Below are positions 36,601-43,682 of a stretch of 64,000 bases of DNA, piece after piece. Both the position numbers and the translations under genes were made by a program. The notes under the pieces are model-generated. The model searched no databases, was not told the DNA's origin, and saw only the letters and a list, made by a program, of their open reading frames with translations. The DNA comes from a methanogenic archaeon mixed culture ISO4-G1. GTDB lineage: Archaea; Thermoplasmatota; Thermoplasmata; Methanomassiliicoccales; Methanomethylophilaceae. The stretch spans positions 1,529,504 through 1,593,503 of the forward strand of contig CP013703.1 in the NCBI GenBank assembly GCA_001563305.1. Reading direction: 5' to 3'. Within the stretch, counting starts at the first letter, position 1. Each line of letters opens with the position of its first letter.

Positions 36601-37293
36601 TACGGCGCAGGGGTCAACCACGCAATCGAGAACAAGGATTGGAAGGACGTCAACGATCTCTCGCAGATGTATGTGACATGGGGAGGATGCGGTTTCACCG
36701 CCGACGGCAGGGAGATCAGGATGGAGAAGACGTTCATAAAGAAGTTCTCGACGGTGGACGTCGCCATCAAGAACATGCCGGACAGACAGATGGATGTCTT
36801 CACCGGCGATGATGTGTACGGATATCTGGGAGGATTGTCCGCCCTGGCCAAAGCGAACGCCGGCCGCGATCTCAAACTGTATGTCGGCGACGGCGCGGAC
36901 CCCAACCGTCCGAAGGTCAGAACGGCGACCGAGGAATGCGGCCATGTGATGAGGGCGAAGATACTCAATCCGCGCTACATCGAAGGGTTGAAGAAGCACG
37001 GGTTCCAAGGCGTCACCGAACTGGCCCGCACGGCCGAGTACATGAAAGGATGGGACGCCGTATCTGGCTCTATCGAGGATTGGATGTTCGACGACTTTGC
37101 CGACATGGTCATGAAGGAAGAGAACATGGAATGGATGAACGACGAGAACCCGTTCTCGCTGATGGAGATACTGGAACATCTCAACGAATGCATCGACCGT
37201 GGCCTATGGAACGCGGACGATGATATGATCGAGAGACTGAAAGAAGCGTATCTGGAAGTGGAATCGCGCCTGGAAGAGGTCACTGACCGCTGA
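33604..37293 (+). CDS. cobN: CobN/BchH-family metal chelatase large subunit
   Basis: The 1229-residue protein is full length for CobN/BchH, the porphyrin- or corrin-binding subunit that inserts Co2+ or Mg2+ with help from AAA+ subunits. The family signature HLGTHGSLEWLPGKNTALSP is near residue 555. It also has RSYIKENYTLEHMDDLISAL near 195, PPRSWESNAERLYHDP near 510 and MRVFGGMSGSYGAGV-like VFGGMSGSYGAGVNHA near 1000. ATG 33604 fits the leaderless pattern; a TTG at 33589 lies within the operator. No CobS/CobT or BchI/BchD is nearby. Such orphan chelatases beside BtuCDF genes may act on imported corrinoids or other tetrapyrroles. Confidence 0.88.
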   Translation: MSHRIKIVHISVQNIDLDLIGKATDFYQKDHDVIFTFKHYFSSDIDEDPLKMAELNEDLKDADFLFIRYLYVPRRFKRLDRVERLVKESGINTFMHTPNPEISDIYRHYFHGSDDDYSIFNILLENHALENEIEIVKHLGNLLADQNDEIVLPEMPESHGIYHAGEFPDAETYLESLDRVKPTVGILFRSYIKENYTLEHMDDLISALEERGLQTIPVYFPGKSRRGKESFNSENVVRRYFMGGTESRIDVMIVMSPFSLVINASDEPGLTSDVDCNFLKRLTDVPVIQAMSVGPEFLNYKDMKAGLKAKDVVSFVAWPEIDGQIISVPVVYTKGEKGKEQTMVSIPERIDHLARLAFNWASLRKKKPKDRKIALLVYQKRFDNGRLGAASGIDSMESVARILARLKEEGYSVGDVPSSGREMLDRMLSGVTNDFSNNTDEFIREHAAGSLTNEQYLKRFNSLSDYNKDHIREFWGEPPGNVCTCGSDMMMPGVIMGNVLVGIQPPRSWESNAERLYHDPILPPQHQYVAYYQWIRDVFKADAVIHLGTHGSLEWLPGKNTALSPYCYPDLVLDSLPNIYPYIIDNPGEGIQAKRRSEAVLIGHAAPTMVRSELYDSLEELDSLVHMYLDLESTMPGTDHSELLEQIKAKLEGTTLMEQMPLDLEDPKNSIPELEDRLEEIKDTLIPIGLHIFGDVPDAEETKNIVESCLRVSGPQCESLRDCIAAAKGITGLDYDVEPIEELCHELISRIAETNYSEDRIEQTVLDVIGVQSPRINEILRYVCRTLVPNIRRTDDEMNSLITALDGRYVIPGPPGEVSRGNMEALPTGRNIYGIDPETLPTPVSWKNGVRMADTMLERYVEENGSYPHSIGFIIWATDTMKTGGDDVAYILWLMGVRPVWMGNGHIKCLEVVPLEELKRPRIDVSVRITGLFRDSFPNLIKMIGDAVSLIADLEESEEENYLAANLRSEIVDQMEQGIDAKRARELSMVRVFGGMSGSYGAGVNHAIENKDWKDVNDLSQMYVTWGGCGFTADGREIRMEKTFIKKFSTVDVAIKNMPDRQMDVFTGDDVYGYLGGLSALAKANAGRDLKLYVGDGADPNRPKVRTATEECGHVMRAKILNPRYIEGLKKHGFQGVTELARTAEYMKGWDAVSGSIEDWMFDDFADMVMKEENMEWMNDENPFSLMEILEHLNECIDRGLWNADDDMIERLKEAYLEVESRLEEVTDR

Positions 37294-38089
37294 GGGTCCC
37301 CTGGTGCGCACCAATATCCGAATAGTCGGGATCGTCCAGGATGACGTACGGGCGTCCCCCACGTTCCACGATCTCCGATTCCACCCCGTATACCGTCCTA
37401 AGATCTTCGGCCGTTATCACATCCGCCGGCTTCCCTATCTTGTGGACCGTTCCGTTGTTCAGCATTATGATGTTGTCCGAATACCGGGCGGCTATGTTGA
37501 GGTCGTGATTGATCATAATGATCATCATATCGCGTTCTGAGACGAGCTTGTTCAGGATGCGCGTGACTTCGAGCTGGTGCTTGATATCGAGATTAGCGGT
37601 TGGTTCGTCGAGGATCAGGATCTCGGTCTCCTGTATGATTCCTCTCGCGAGCATGACCTTCTGATGCTGTCCGGCGGATAGCTCATCGAAATTACGAAGT
37701 GCCAGATCACGGATCCCCAGAAGATCCAGGACCTTGTATACCGATTTCAGATCAGCATCCGTCGTCCTCCATCCGTTGTACGGGCCTTTTCCCATGAGGA
37801 CTGTATCCGTGACGGAAAGCGGGAACGAGTCCTTGGAGGTGCATGGGACATATCCTATTATCCTGGAGAGCTCCTTGCTCTTGTATTCCTCCAGTTGGAT
37901 GCCGTTTATCTCTATGCTGCCCCTGTTCAACTTCAGCAACCCGCAGATGCATCCGACCAATGTGGACTTACCGACACCGTTCGGTCCCACGATGGATATC
38001 AGCTGGGGCCCGTCCATGTCCAGATTGATGTCATGGAGGATGGGGAAATCCCCGTAACTGAAATCCATATCGCTGATTTTTATCCGCAT
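37280..38089 (-). CDS. BtuD/FecE-type ABC transporter ATPase
   Basis: The 269-residue ATPase has Walker A GPNGVGKST, signature LSAGQHQK, Walker B EILILDEP and the H-loop IMINHDLN. It should energise the permease pair at 31377-33523. It lies on the opposite strand, downstream of the binding-protein gene and separated from it by a hairpin with a T-run. Its end overlaps the convergent CobN-like gene by 14 bases. Confidence 0.92.
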   Translation of the reverse strand: MRIKISDMDFSYGDFPILHDINLDMDGPQLISIVGPNGVGKSTLVGCICGLLKLNRGSIEINGIQLEEYKSKELSRIIGYVPCTSKDSFPLSVTDTVLMGKGPYNGWRTTDADLKSVYKVLDLLGIRDLALRNFDELSAGQHQKVMLARGIIQETEILILDEPTANLDIKHQLEVTRILNKLVSERDMMIIMINHDLNIAARYSDNIIMLNNGTVHKIGKPADVITAEDLRTVYGVESEIVERGGRPYVILDDPDYSDIGAHQGTLSGQ

Positions 38090-38100
38090 GTTATCAAATG

Positions 38101-38126
38101 AAAAAAGGACCCTGCCGAAGCAGGGT
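38101..38126 (-). terminator. Terminator between binding-protein and ATPase genes
   Basis: On the minus strand ACCCTG-CTTCGG-CAGGGT is followed by CCTTTTTT. It lies between the binding-protein stop (38135) and the ATPase start (38089) in one direction of transcription. It could allow the receptor to be made in excess over the ATPase. Confidence 0.75.
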
Positions 38127-38134
38127 GTTTTGTT

Positions 38135-39439
38135 TCAGTGCTGGACGTCGTTGTATCCGAAGGTCGTGGTCATGTCCTTGGATACATCGAAGTCGGAACC
38201 CAGATACTCCATGAAGTGATCCACGATGTACTGGTGGACCTTGTCCCCGTATCCGTCGCCGAACGTGTCGGGGTAGAATATCTCCGCCACGTAAGCGATC
38301 TGAGCGATGACAGGCATTGCCAGGTTGATGTACGTCAGATCCTTGTAGCAGGGCATGTCGGACCAGTAGGCCTTGTAGCTATCCCACTCCATCTGAGGTG
38401 TGGTCACCTTTCCGGACACGGCGTGTGTCCAGTCGATGGAGTAATCGAGCGTCCTGAAACTGATGATGTGGTCGGGGTTGTAGTTCTTGTAACCCTCGGA
38501 ACCGATCTCGATCTCCTCTGCTGAGTTCCCGGGAAGCTGTGCGATCGGCGAACCGCCGGCATAGTCGCAGACCTTGTTGTAGGCCGAATTCAGCTGACCG
38601 ATGTTGTTTCCAGCCGCCACGGCAAGGTAGGTCTTCTTGGTGGATATCTTCTCGAGCTTCTCGTTGATCTGGTCAAGAGTCTTGAACGTGTACACTGCGA
38701 AATCCTGTGCACGCTTCTCGCACTTCTCACCGTACATGTAACCCATTGTCAGTGCACCGGTGATCGAATCCCATCCGTATCTCGGATCGAGCTTCACGAT
38801 GGGGATCTCTGCCTTCTCGATGAAGGAGGCCGACTTCTTGAGGTAGGACGGGAGCGCGATGACGACATCCAGTCCTCCGCAGTCGGTATCCAGCTTGGAG
38901 AAGTTCTGGAGAGCCTCGTCGGTGTTGAGGTCCGTGATCGTACCGCCGAGCTTCTTGGCGTTGTCGATAAGAGGCTTGTGGATGATGGGGTAGCTGGTAC
39001 TTGAGTATCCCAACATGTAGTCCGTGGCTCCGACCAGGATAGCGGTGGTGATCGGGTTGGTACCGACCACCACACTCTTGGTCACAGGGTAATTGACCTT
39101 GACGTACCTCTTGGCATCGTCGTATACCACCACATACTTGTTCTTTTTACTGATCATCGACTGAACGAACTTGTAGTCCTCTTCATCGATAGTACCATCG
39201 TTGTTGGCATCGGCCAGAGGGTTGTCCTTGGCATCGATGTTTCCTTTGATGATGTCATCGATCGTTTTCAGGTCCTCGTTGTCAATCTTGTAGTCCTGAT
39301 TGGCATTACCGCAGATCGACAGCTTAGCCTGGACATCCACGTCCGAACCGCCGCCTGAACCTCCAAAAGCCAAATAGACACCGGCACCGGCGCCTACCAA
39401 GACCACCGCAACCAATACTGCTATGATGCGATTATCCAT
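38135..39439 (-). CDS. ABC substrate-binding protein with dockerin-like domain
   Basis: The 434-residue product has an N-terminal anchor (residues 4-26, followed by GGSGGGS). Two dockerin-type calcium loops come next: NANQDYKIDNED and DANNDGTIDEED. A FepB/BtuF-type binding fold follows with the opening VVVGTNPITTAILVGATDYML. Start ATG 39439 is chosen over 39457 because the operator occupies 39440-39458 and a TATA-like TTTAAATATC ends there. The homologous N-terminal half is seen at 1-515. I infer a cell-surface receptor for a metal complex or corrinoid, partner of the permeases and ATPase in this locus. Confidence 0.85.
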   Translation of the reverse strand: MDNRIIAVLVAVVLVGAGAGVYLAFGGSGGGSDVDVQAKLSICGNANQDYKIDNEDLKTIDDIIKGNIDAKDNPLADANNDGTIDEEDYKFVQSMISKKNKYVVVYDDAKRYVKVNYPVTKSVVVGTNPITTAILVGATDYMLGYSSTSYPIIHKPLIDNAKKLGGTITDLNTDEALQNFSKLDTDCGGLDVVIALPSYLKKSASFIEKAEIPIVKLDPRYGWDSITGALTMGYMYGEKCEKRAQDFAVYTFKTLDQINEKLEKISTKKTYLAVAAGNNIGQLNSAYNKVCDYAGGSPIAQLPGNSAEEIEIGSEGYKNYNPDHIISFRTLDYSIDWTHAVSGKVTTPQMEWDSYKAYWSDMPCYKDLTYINLAMPVIAQIAYVAEIFYPDTFGDGYGDKVHQYIVDHFMEYLGSDFDVSKDMTTTFGYNDVQH

Positions 39440-39458
39440 GTTGGATGATAGCTCCAAC
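39440..39458. promoter_or_regulatory. 19-base palindromic operator of the binding-protein gene
   Basis: GTTGGA-N7-TCCAAC is a perfect palindrome directly before ATG 39439, with a TATA-like GTTTAAATATCG just upstream (minus strand). The arrangement is the same as at 3901, 31357 and 33588. Confidence 0.8.
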
Positions 39459-39651
39459 GATATTTAAACATCTGATATCTGGATGTAGTAAACAATTAAT
39501 CCATACGTCCAAGTCTTAACGATGTTGATGACACAGATCTCATATTGACCTATAATACAACTATATTCCAGTGGAAACGGAGGGGTATCCGATCATAGAA
39601 GAAAGAAGGACTTGCAGTCCAAAAAGCACACTTTTCAGGTTAATTGTAGGT

Positions 39652-39675
39652 GCAGGGGGCTTGGCGTCCCCCTGC
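39652..39675. terminator. GC-rich hairpin after a zinc-ribbon gene
   Basis: GCAGGGGG and CCCCCTGC pair across an eight-base loop. It is 24 bases downstream of the zinc-ribbon gene stop on the minus strand. I see no gene between here and the binding-protein promoter (39459-39651). Confidence 0.6.
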
Positions 39676-39698
39676 GTTCTTGAGCTTGTGAAGAGGTT

Positions 39699-39809
39699 TC
39701 AGAACGCCGGTTCGAACCTCATTTCGAGGGGCTGACCGCAGGTCATGCACCTGGAAAAGGGATTCAACTCATCGTTCAGAGTTCCGCAGTACTTGCAAAC
39801 GCATCCCAT
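39699..39809 (-). CDS. 36-residue zinc-ribbon protein
   Basis: The short frame starts MGCVCKYCGTLNDELN and ends MRFEPAF. It contains two metal-ligand pairs (CVCKYC and CMTC), which would bind one zinc. It ends just before a hairpin. The protein could be a small regulator, an adaptor, or the remnant of a larger zinc-ribbon protein. The cysteine spacing is strong evidence that the frame is real. Confidence 0.6.
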   Translation of the reverse strand: MGCVCKYCGTLNDELNPFSRCMTCGQPLEMRFEPAF

Positions 39810-39893
39810 GAATGATGTTAGACGTTGGCCGTATATATTCTGGTCTAAAGGTCGGAACTTAACCGCTGAAAAAATTCGAAATTATTGGACGGG

Positions 39894-40070
39894 TCACTCG
39901 TCCTCGTCGGCGTCCTCGCCCTCGAAGACCGCCTGCTTCCTGCCCTCGTTCACCGGGGGGATGTAATCCGGGTCCGCCTCGGGCCTTCCCTCGGGATACT
40001 CCTTTGAGAATGTGCTCTTGTAATCCTCGTCGGACACTATCTTCCCGGACGGGAACTTGTAGAGGGTCAT
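39894..40070 (-). CDS. 58-residue acidic hypothetical protein
   Basis: The frame begins MTLYKFPSGKIVSDEDYKST, contains a Pro-rich centre (DPDYIPPVNEG) and ends in an acidic GEDADEDE tail before a TGA. Host-like codon use supports coding, but I do not recognise the family. It lies downstream of the aEF1-beta gene on the same strand (53-base gap). Confidence 0.5.
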   Translation of the reverse strand: MTLYKFPSGKIVSDEDYKSTFSKEYPEGRPEADPDYIPPVNEGRKQAVFEGEDADEDE

Positions 40071-40122
40071 TTTATCAGAAAGGGAAAGAACAGAGGGGTT
40101 ACCCTCCGTGAGATGTTTGATT

Positions 40123-40392
40123 TCAGAGAACCGTGGAGGCTACGCACTCGATCTCCGCGATTCCGGGAATGGAGCGGAGGGCTTCCTCGAGCTTGCTTCC
40201 GATCTCCGGGTCCTCGTCTCCGACGACGAAACCTGCGGTGATCTTCATGAGACCGAACGCGACGGGCTTGATCTCTGTCTCGGTGATCTGGATTCCGGCG
40301 GGGACGATCGTGGGGAGCTTATCGATGATAGCGTTGAGATCCACGTCTGTTCCCTCGGGCATGAGGTCGTATCCTGCAACAATCTGTCCCAT
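40123..40392 (-). CDS. ef1b: Translation elongation factor aEF1-beta
   Basis: The 89-residue nucleotide exchange factor for aEF1-alpha has the archaeal form: MGQIVAGYDLMPEGTDVDL at the start, the central ITETEIKPVAFGL and the C-terminal IPGIAEIECVASTV. It is preceded on the same strand by a small zinc-ribbon gene, a pairing that is conserved in many archaea. Confidence 0.94.
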   Translation of the reverse strand: MGQIVAGYDLMPEGTDVDLNAIIDKLPTIVPAGIQITETEIKPVAFGLMKITAGFVVGDEDPEIGSKLEEALRSIPGIAEIECVASTVL

Positions 40393-40401
40393 GTCAACAC
40401 C

Positions 40402-40569
40402 TCATGGTCCGATGAATCCGCATTTCTTGCACTCGTAAGGAACGCTCTGATCGCGGCACTGGTCGCACCTTCCGATCTCGTACTCCCCACACTTGGGGCA
40501 CTTGAAGAAGGTGTTGCCGTGACCGATGAGCCTCTTTCCACATGAAGAGCATATCTTGTCAGCTGCCAT
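40402..40569 (-). CDS. Small zinc-ribbon protein (DUF1610-like) upstream of aEF1-beta
   Basis: The 55-residue frame starts MAADKICSSCGKRLIGHG and has four CxxC knuckles (CSSC, CPKC, CDQC, CKKC), which would bind two zinc ions. This is the layout of the archaeal two-zinc-ribbon family encoded beside aEF1-beta; proposed roles are RNA- or translation-related but unproven. It ends nine bases before the aEF1-beta start. Confidence 0.85.
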   Translation of the reverse strand: MAADKICSSCGKRLIGHGNTFFKCPKCGEYEIGRCDQCRDQSVPYECKKCGFIGP

Positions 40570-40667
40570 GTATCGTGCGATAATATAGGTAATATAAAAG
40601 GGGATGGGTGATTCTTCGGATTGAAGTGCGCGCTGTATTCTTAAAGACGGAAGCCCTCTCCCGGGGC

Positions 40668-41540
40668 ATGAGGGTCCATACCGACTGCGTCCCGTGCCTC
40701 ATGAAGAGGGTCCTGTTCCAGTCCAGACTGTCGGACGGGGCGGACGAGAAGGGGTCGGTGGAATGTTCTTTGAAGGCCTTCGCGGAGGGTTTCGACTATT
40801 CGAAGAAATCCGTGGACCTGGCGACGGAGGTGCATGCCGCATCGTATTCCAAACTTGGTAAGGATCCATACCATGAACTGAAGGTCAGGGCGGATGCCGT
40901 GGCGGAAGGATTCATGGATCTGGCACAGCGGCATGTGGATGCCGCCGAGGACAAGCTCAGAGCGTGTCTCATGGTGTCGGTGATCGGGAACATAATGGAC
41001 TTCGGTTCCACCGGGGGGATCTCCTCGCCGGAGGAGTTCGAGCCCATCTTCGGGAAGCTGATGGAACAGGGACTCGGATTGGACCACTCGGATAGGATCG
41101 AGGCCATATTGGACAGGTCCGGTACCATCGTCTACATGTTCGACAATTGCGGCGAATCCCAGTTGGACAGGATATTGATCAGATACCTGAGGTCCAGGGG
41201 GAAGAGGGTCGTTGGGATGGTCCGCGGGGAGCCGATACTGAATGACGTCACCATGGATGACGCGATCAGGTCAGGATTGGACAGGGAACTGGACAGGATC
41301 CTCACCACGGGAACGTTCTACGTCGGCATAGACTGGAGCAACGTACCGGAGGATCTCATGGAAGAGATCAGGAATTGCGATATGGTCATCGCCAAGGGAA
41401 TGGCGAACTTCGAGTCGCTCTCCGACGAGAGGCTGCCGGTGCCCGTGGCGCACGTCATGAGGACGAAGTGCAAGCCAGTGGCGGATTCGATCGGGATGCC
41501 GACGGATATCAATGTAGTGTATGTGAGGGATGCATCGTGA
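40668..41540 (+). CDS. DUF89/ARMT1-like damage-control phosphatase
   Basis: The 290-residue metal-dependent phosphatase has the family motifs TDCVPCLMKR near the N-terminus, YMFDNCGESQLD (catalytic Asp-Asn) and AKGMANFESL. Relatives remove damaged or overflowing sugar and cofactor phosphates. Start ATG 40668 (MRVHTDCVPC) matches the family; the longer frame does not. It overlaps the next gene by four bases (GTGA), so the two are translationally coupled, which suggests a sugar-phosphate substrate. Confidence 0.88.
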   Translation: MRVHTDCVPCLMKRVLFQSRLSDGADEKGSVECSLKAFAEGFDYSKKSVDLATEVHAASYSKLGKDPYHELKVRADAVAEGFMDLAQRHVDAAEDKLRACLMVSVIGNIMDFGSTGGISSPEEFEPIFGKLMEQGLGLDHSDRIEAILDRSGTIVYMFDNCGESQLDRILIRYLRSRGKRVVGMVRGEPILNDVTMDDAIRSGLDRELDRILTTGTFYVGIDWSNVPEDLMEEIRNCDMVIAKGMANFESLSDERLPVPVAHVMRTKCKPVADSIGMPTDINVVYVRDAS

Positions 41541-42559
41541 AGGTCAGACAGGCTGTTGTGATGGTAGGCGGAATGGGAACGAGGCTCAGGCCTCTCACGG
41601 AGAACAGGCCGAAGCCGATGCTGTCCGTGGCGGACAGGCCGTGCATATGGTATCTGCTGAGATCGTTGGCGAGGGCCGGAGTGGAGGAGGTCATCCTCGC
41701 ATGCGGCTACAAGCCCGGCATGATGGAAGCGTTGGGTGATGGAAGCGACCTTGGTATCAGGATAATCTACTCCTACGAGGACGAGCCGCTGGGAACGGCG
41801 GGTTCGATAAAGAACGTGGAGGAGAAGCTGGACAAGACGTTCATCGCCGCCTACGGCGACATCTTCGCCGATATCGACATAGGTGAACAGGTCAGGACGC
41901 ACATGGAGAACGATGCGCTCGTCACCATAGCATTGACACCGGTGAAGGACCCCACCCAGTTCGGGATAGCCAGGGTGGACGATTCTGGAAGGATAACTGA
42001 GTTCAAGGAGAAACCCAAACCGGAGGAGGTGTTCTCCAACCTCATCAATGCGGGGATCTACGTGATGGAGAGATCCATAATGGAGGATGTTCCCAAGGAT
42101 ACATTCTGGGACTTCTCGAAGAACGTGTTCCCCGGGATCATGGAGAAGGGCGGAAGGATACAAGCATACGAGCTCAAGGGCATGTGGATGGACGTCGGTA
42201 GGCCGCACGACCTGCTGGAGGCGAACCTGGCTGTGGCTTCTAGAGAATACGGGCTGAAGGTGTTCGGTTCCGCGGTAGAATGCTGCATCAAGGGCGACTT
42301 CTACGTAGGTGATGACGCTTCGATAGGGAACTCTGTGGCGAGGTCCTGCGTGGTGTCCAAGGGATCCCATGTGGTGGATTCGAAACTGGAGAGGGTCCTG
42401 GTCCTGAGGGACTGTCATGTCGAGGGTGCCACGATCAAAGATTCCATTTTGGGAGATGGGTGTGTCGTGAAAAAGGGCGCAGTCATCACGAATGCTGTGC
42501 TCGCTGACGGGACCGTCGTTGAGGAAGGAGAGGTCGTAGAGGGGGACAGGATTGTCTGA
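41537..42559 (+). CDS. Sugar-1-phosphate nucleotidyltransferase with beta-helix tail
   Basis: The 340-residue enzyme has the N-terminal nucleotidyltransferase signature GGMGTRLRPLTENRPKPM, then AAYGDIFADI and MWMDVGRPHDL. The C-terminal hexapeptide beta-helix runs from about residue 255. It makes an NDP-sugar, most likely GDP-mannose or (d)TDP/UDP-glucose, for surface glycans. The start is the GTG overlapping the DUF89 stop. Which sugar and base are used cannot be read directly. Confidence 0.88.
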   Translation: MKVRQAVVMVGGMGTRLRPLTENRPKPMLSVADRPCIWYLLRSLARAGVEEVILACGYKPGMMEALGDGSDLGIRIIYSYEDEPLGTAGSIKNVEEKLDKTFIAAYGDIFADIDIGEQVRTHMENDALVTIALTPVKDPTQFGIARVDDSGRITEFKEKPKPEEVFSNLINAGIYVMERSIMEDVPKDTFWDFSKNVFPGIMEKGGRIQAYELKGMWMDVGRPHDLLEANLAVASREYGLKVFGSAVECCIKGDFYVGDDASIGNSVARSCVVSKGSHVVDSKLERVLVLRDCHVEGATIKDSILGDGCVVKKGAVITNAVLADGTVVEEGEVVEGDRIV

Positions 42560-42577
42560 TACTCTCTCAAACTTTTT

Positions 42578-43573
42578 TCACTCAGCTTCTAATTGATCGT
42601 CAATTACCCATATCCTTTTCAATGGCACTTTTACCTTTATCCAATCATCCAATTTTTCATAGTTTTCCAAAAATTCACGAACTATATCCCCATGATCCCA
42701 GAACTTAATCGAAAAAAATGAATCTCTCATTTCTGCATCCATAGATGTCTTAAAACCACTCCATGAGACAAGTAAACCATAATCAGCTTTGACATTCTGC
42801 ATAGTCCCTTTCAATTCTGTTAGAATAGCCCTCTCTATTGGCTTATCATCGGTCTTAACTTGGATGCATATCTTAGTTCCACCAAATCCAAGCGGACCAT
42901 TCGATGCAAGTACATCAATACCCTTATCAGCACCTTTGGACACGTATACCTGGTAACCTTTCGCTTTAAAGATAGAAGCAATTACCAACTGCATATCATA
43001 TCCTTTGAATTTTTGGATGATTGTAGAACTGATTTGATCTAAAGCATCGTTTTCAAGATTCCTTGAGATTCCTAAATCTGAATCCTCCTGAGGGATGGTT
43101 TTTGTCTTTTCAGAATTAAGAATACGGCTGGCTTTGTCATCGTCTATAGAAAAAATTGTCAAAAGAGATCCCAAGGAATAGCAAATATCTTGATCCAAAT
43201 CAGCTCTATTTACAGTTTTTTTACTCCATTTGACTTTACGAATATGACTGTACGGTAGCTCACCCGAAAATGAACAATCACTGTCGATAGTACCAATATA
43301 AAGTGTCCCCGGATTGATTTTGCTAGGAAGCAACACCTTTTCTCCAGTATTCATAGTTTGAACAAACGCAAATAACTGACCAGCATTATTGGATATGGTA
43401 TTCTTCTTTTCATCTGGATAAATTTGTGATAATACCTCTTTAACATCGTCCCTTGTCTTACATTTAGTCAGATCAGCAGTAAGATTGTGCCACGTGATTG
43501 CTACTATACCTTTCTCAAGGAAGTAGTTCTCATATTCGCCATACCGACCTGCTCTACAAACCCAAAGGACCAT
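42578..43573 (-). CDS. Mrr-like restriction endonuclease
   Basis: The 331-residue product has a small N-terminal domain beginning WVCRAGRYGEYENYFLEKG, of the type that precedes Mrr domains, and a central linker. The C-terminal Mrr-type PD-(D/E)XK core has GADKGIDVLAS and ICIQVKT (D...QxK). Such enzymes cut modified or foreign DNA. The gene is visibly AT-rich compared with the host genes before 42560. It is divergent from the helicase gene 109 bases away. Confidence 0.82.
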   Translation of the reverse strand: MVLWVCRAGRYGEYENYFLEKGIVAITWHNLTADLTKCKTRDDVKEVLSQIYPDEKKNTISNNAGQLFAFVQTMNTGEKVLLPSKINPGTLYIGTIDSDCSFSGELPYSHIRKVKWSKKTVNRADLDQDICYSLGSLLTIFSIDDDKASRILNSEKTKTIPQEDSDLGISRNLENDALDQISSTIIQKFKGYDMQLVIASIFKAKGYQVYVSKGADKGIDVLASNGPLGFGGTKICIQVKTDDKPIERAILTELKGTMQNVKADYGLLVSWSGFKTSMDAEMRDSFFSIKFWDHGDIVREFLENYEKLDDWIKVKVPLKRIWVIDDQLEAE

Positions 43574-43682
43574 ATTTGGTTATGAACGAACTAGATTAAC
43601 TTCTTTTCATCAGAATAAAAAAGTGCCTCGTTACTAGAATTGATCGACATTTGCTTAAAGACCTATATCCTAACTATTTACT

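Noticed and set aside
35758..37179. A 473-codon minus-strand frame inside the CobN-like gene
   Set aside because: It is antisense to a well-conserved region including the CobN family motifs and is low-complexity in His and Asp.
39482..39516. Half-sites like TTGGAC and ATCC upstream of the binding-protein gene
   Set aside because: The arms do not form the 19-base palindrome; only the copy at 39440-39458 fits.
39699..39720. GGTTCGAACC, resembling a tRNA T-loop
   Set aside because: It lies inside the zinc-ribbon coding frame and no acceptor or anticodon stem surrounds it.
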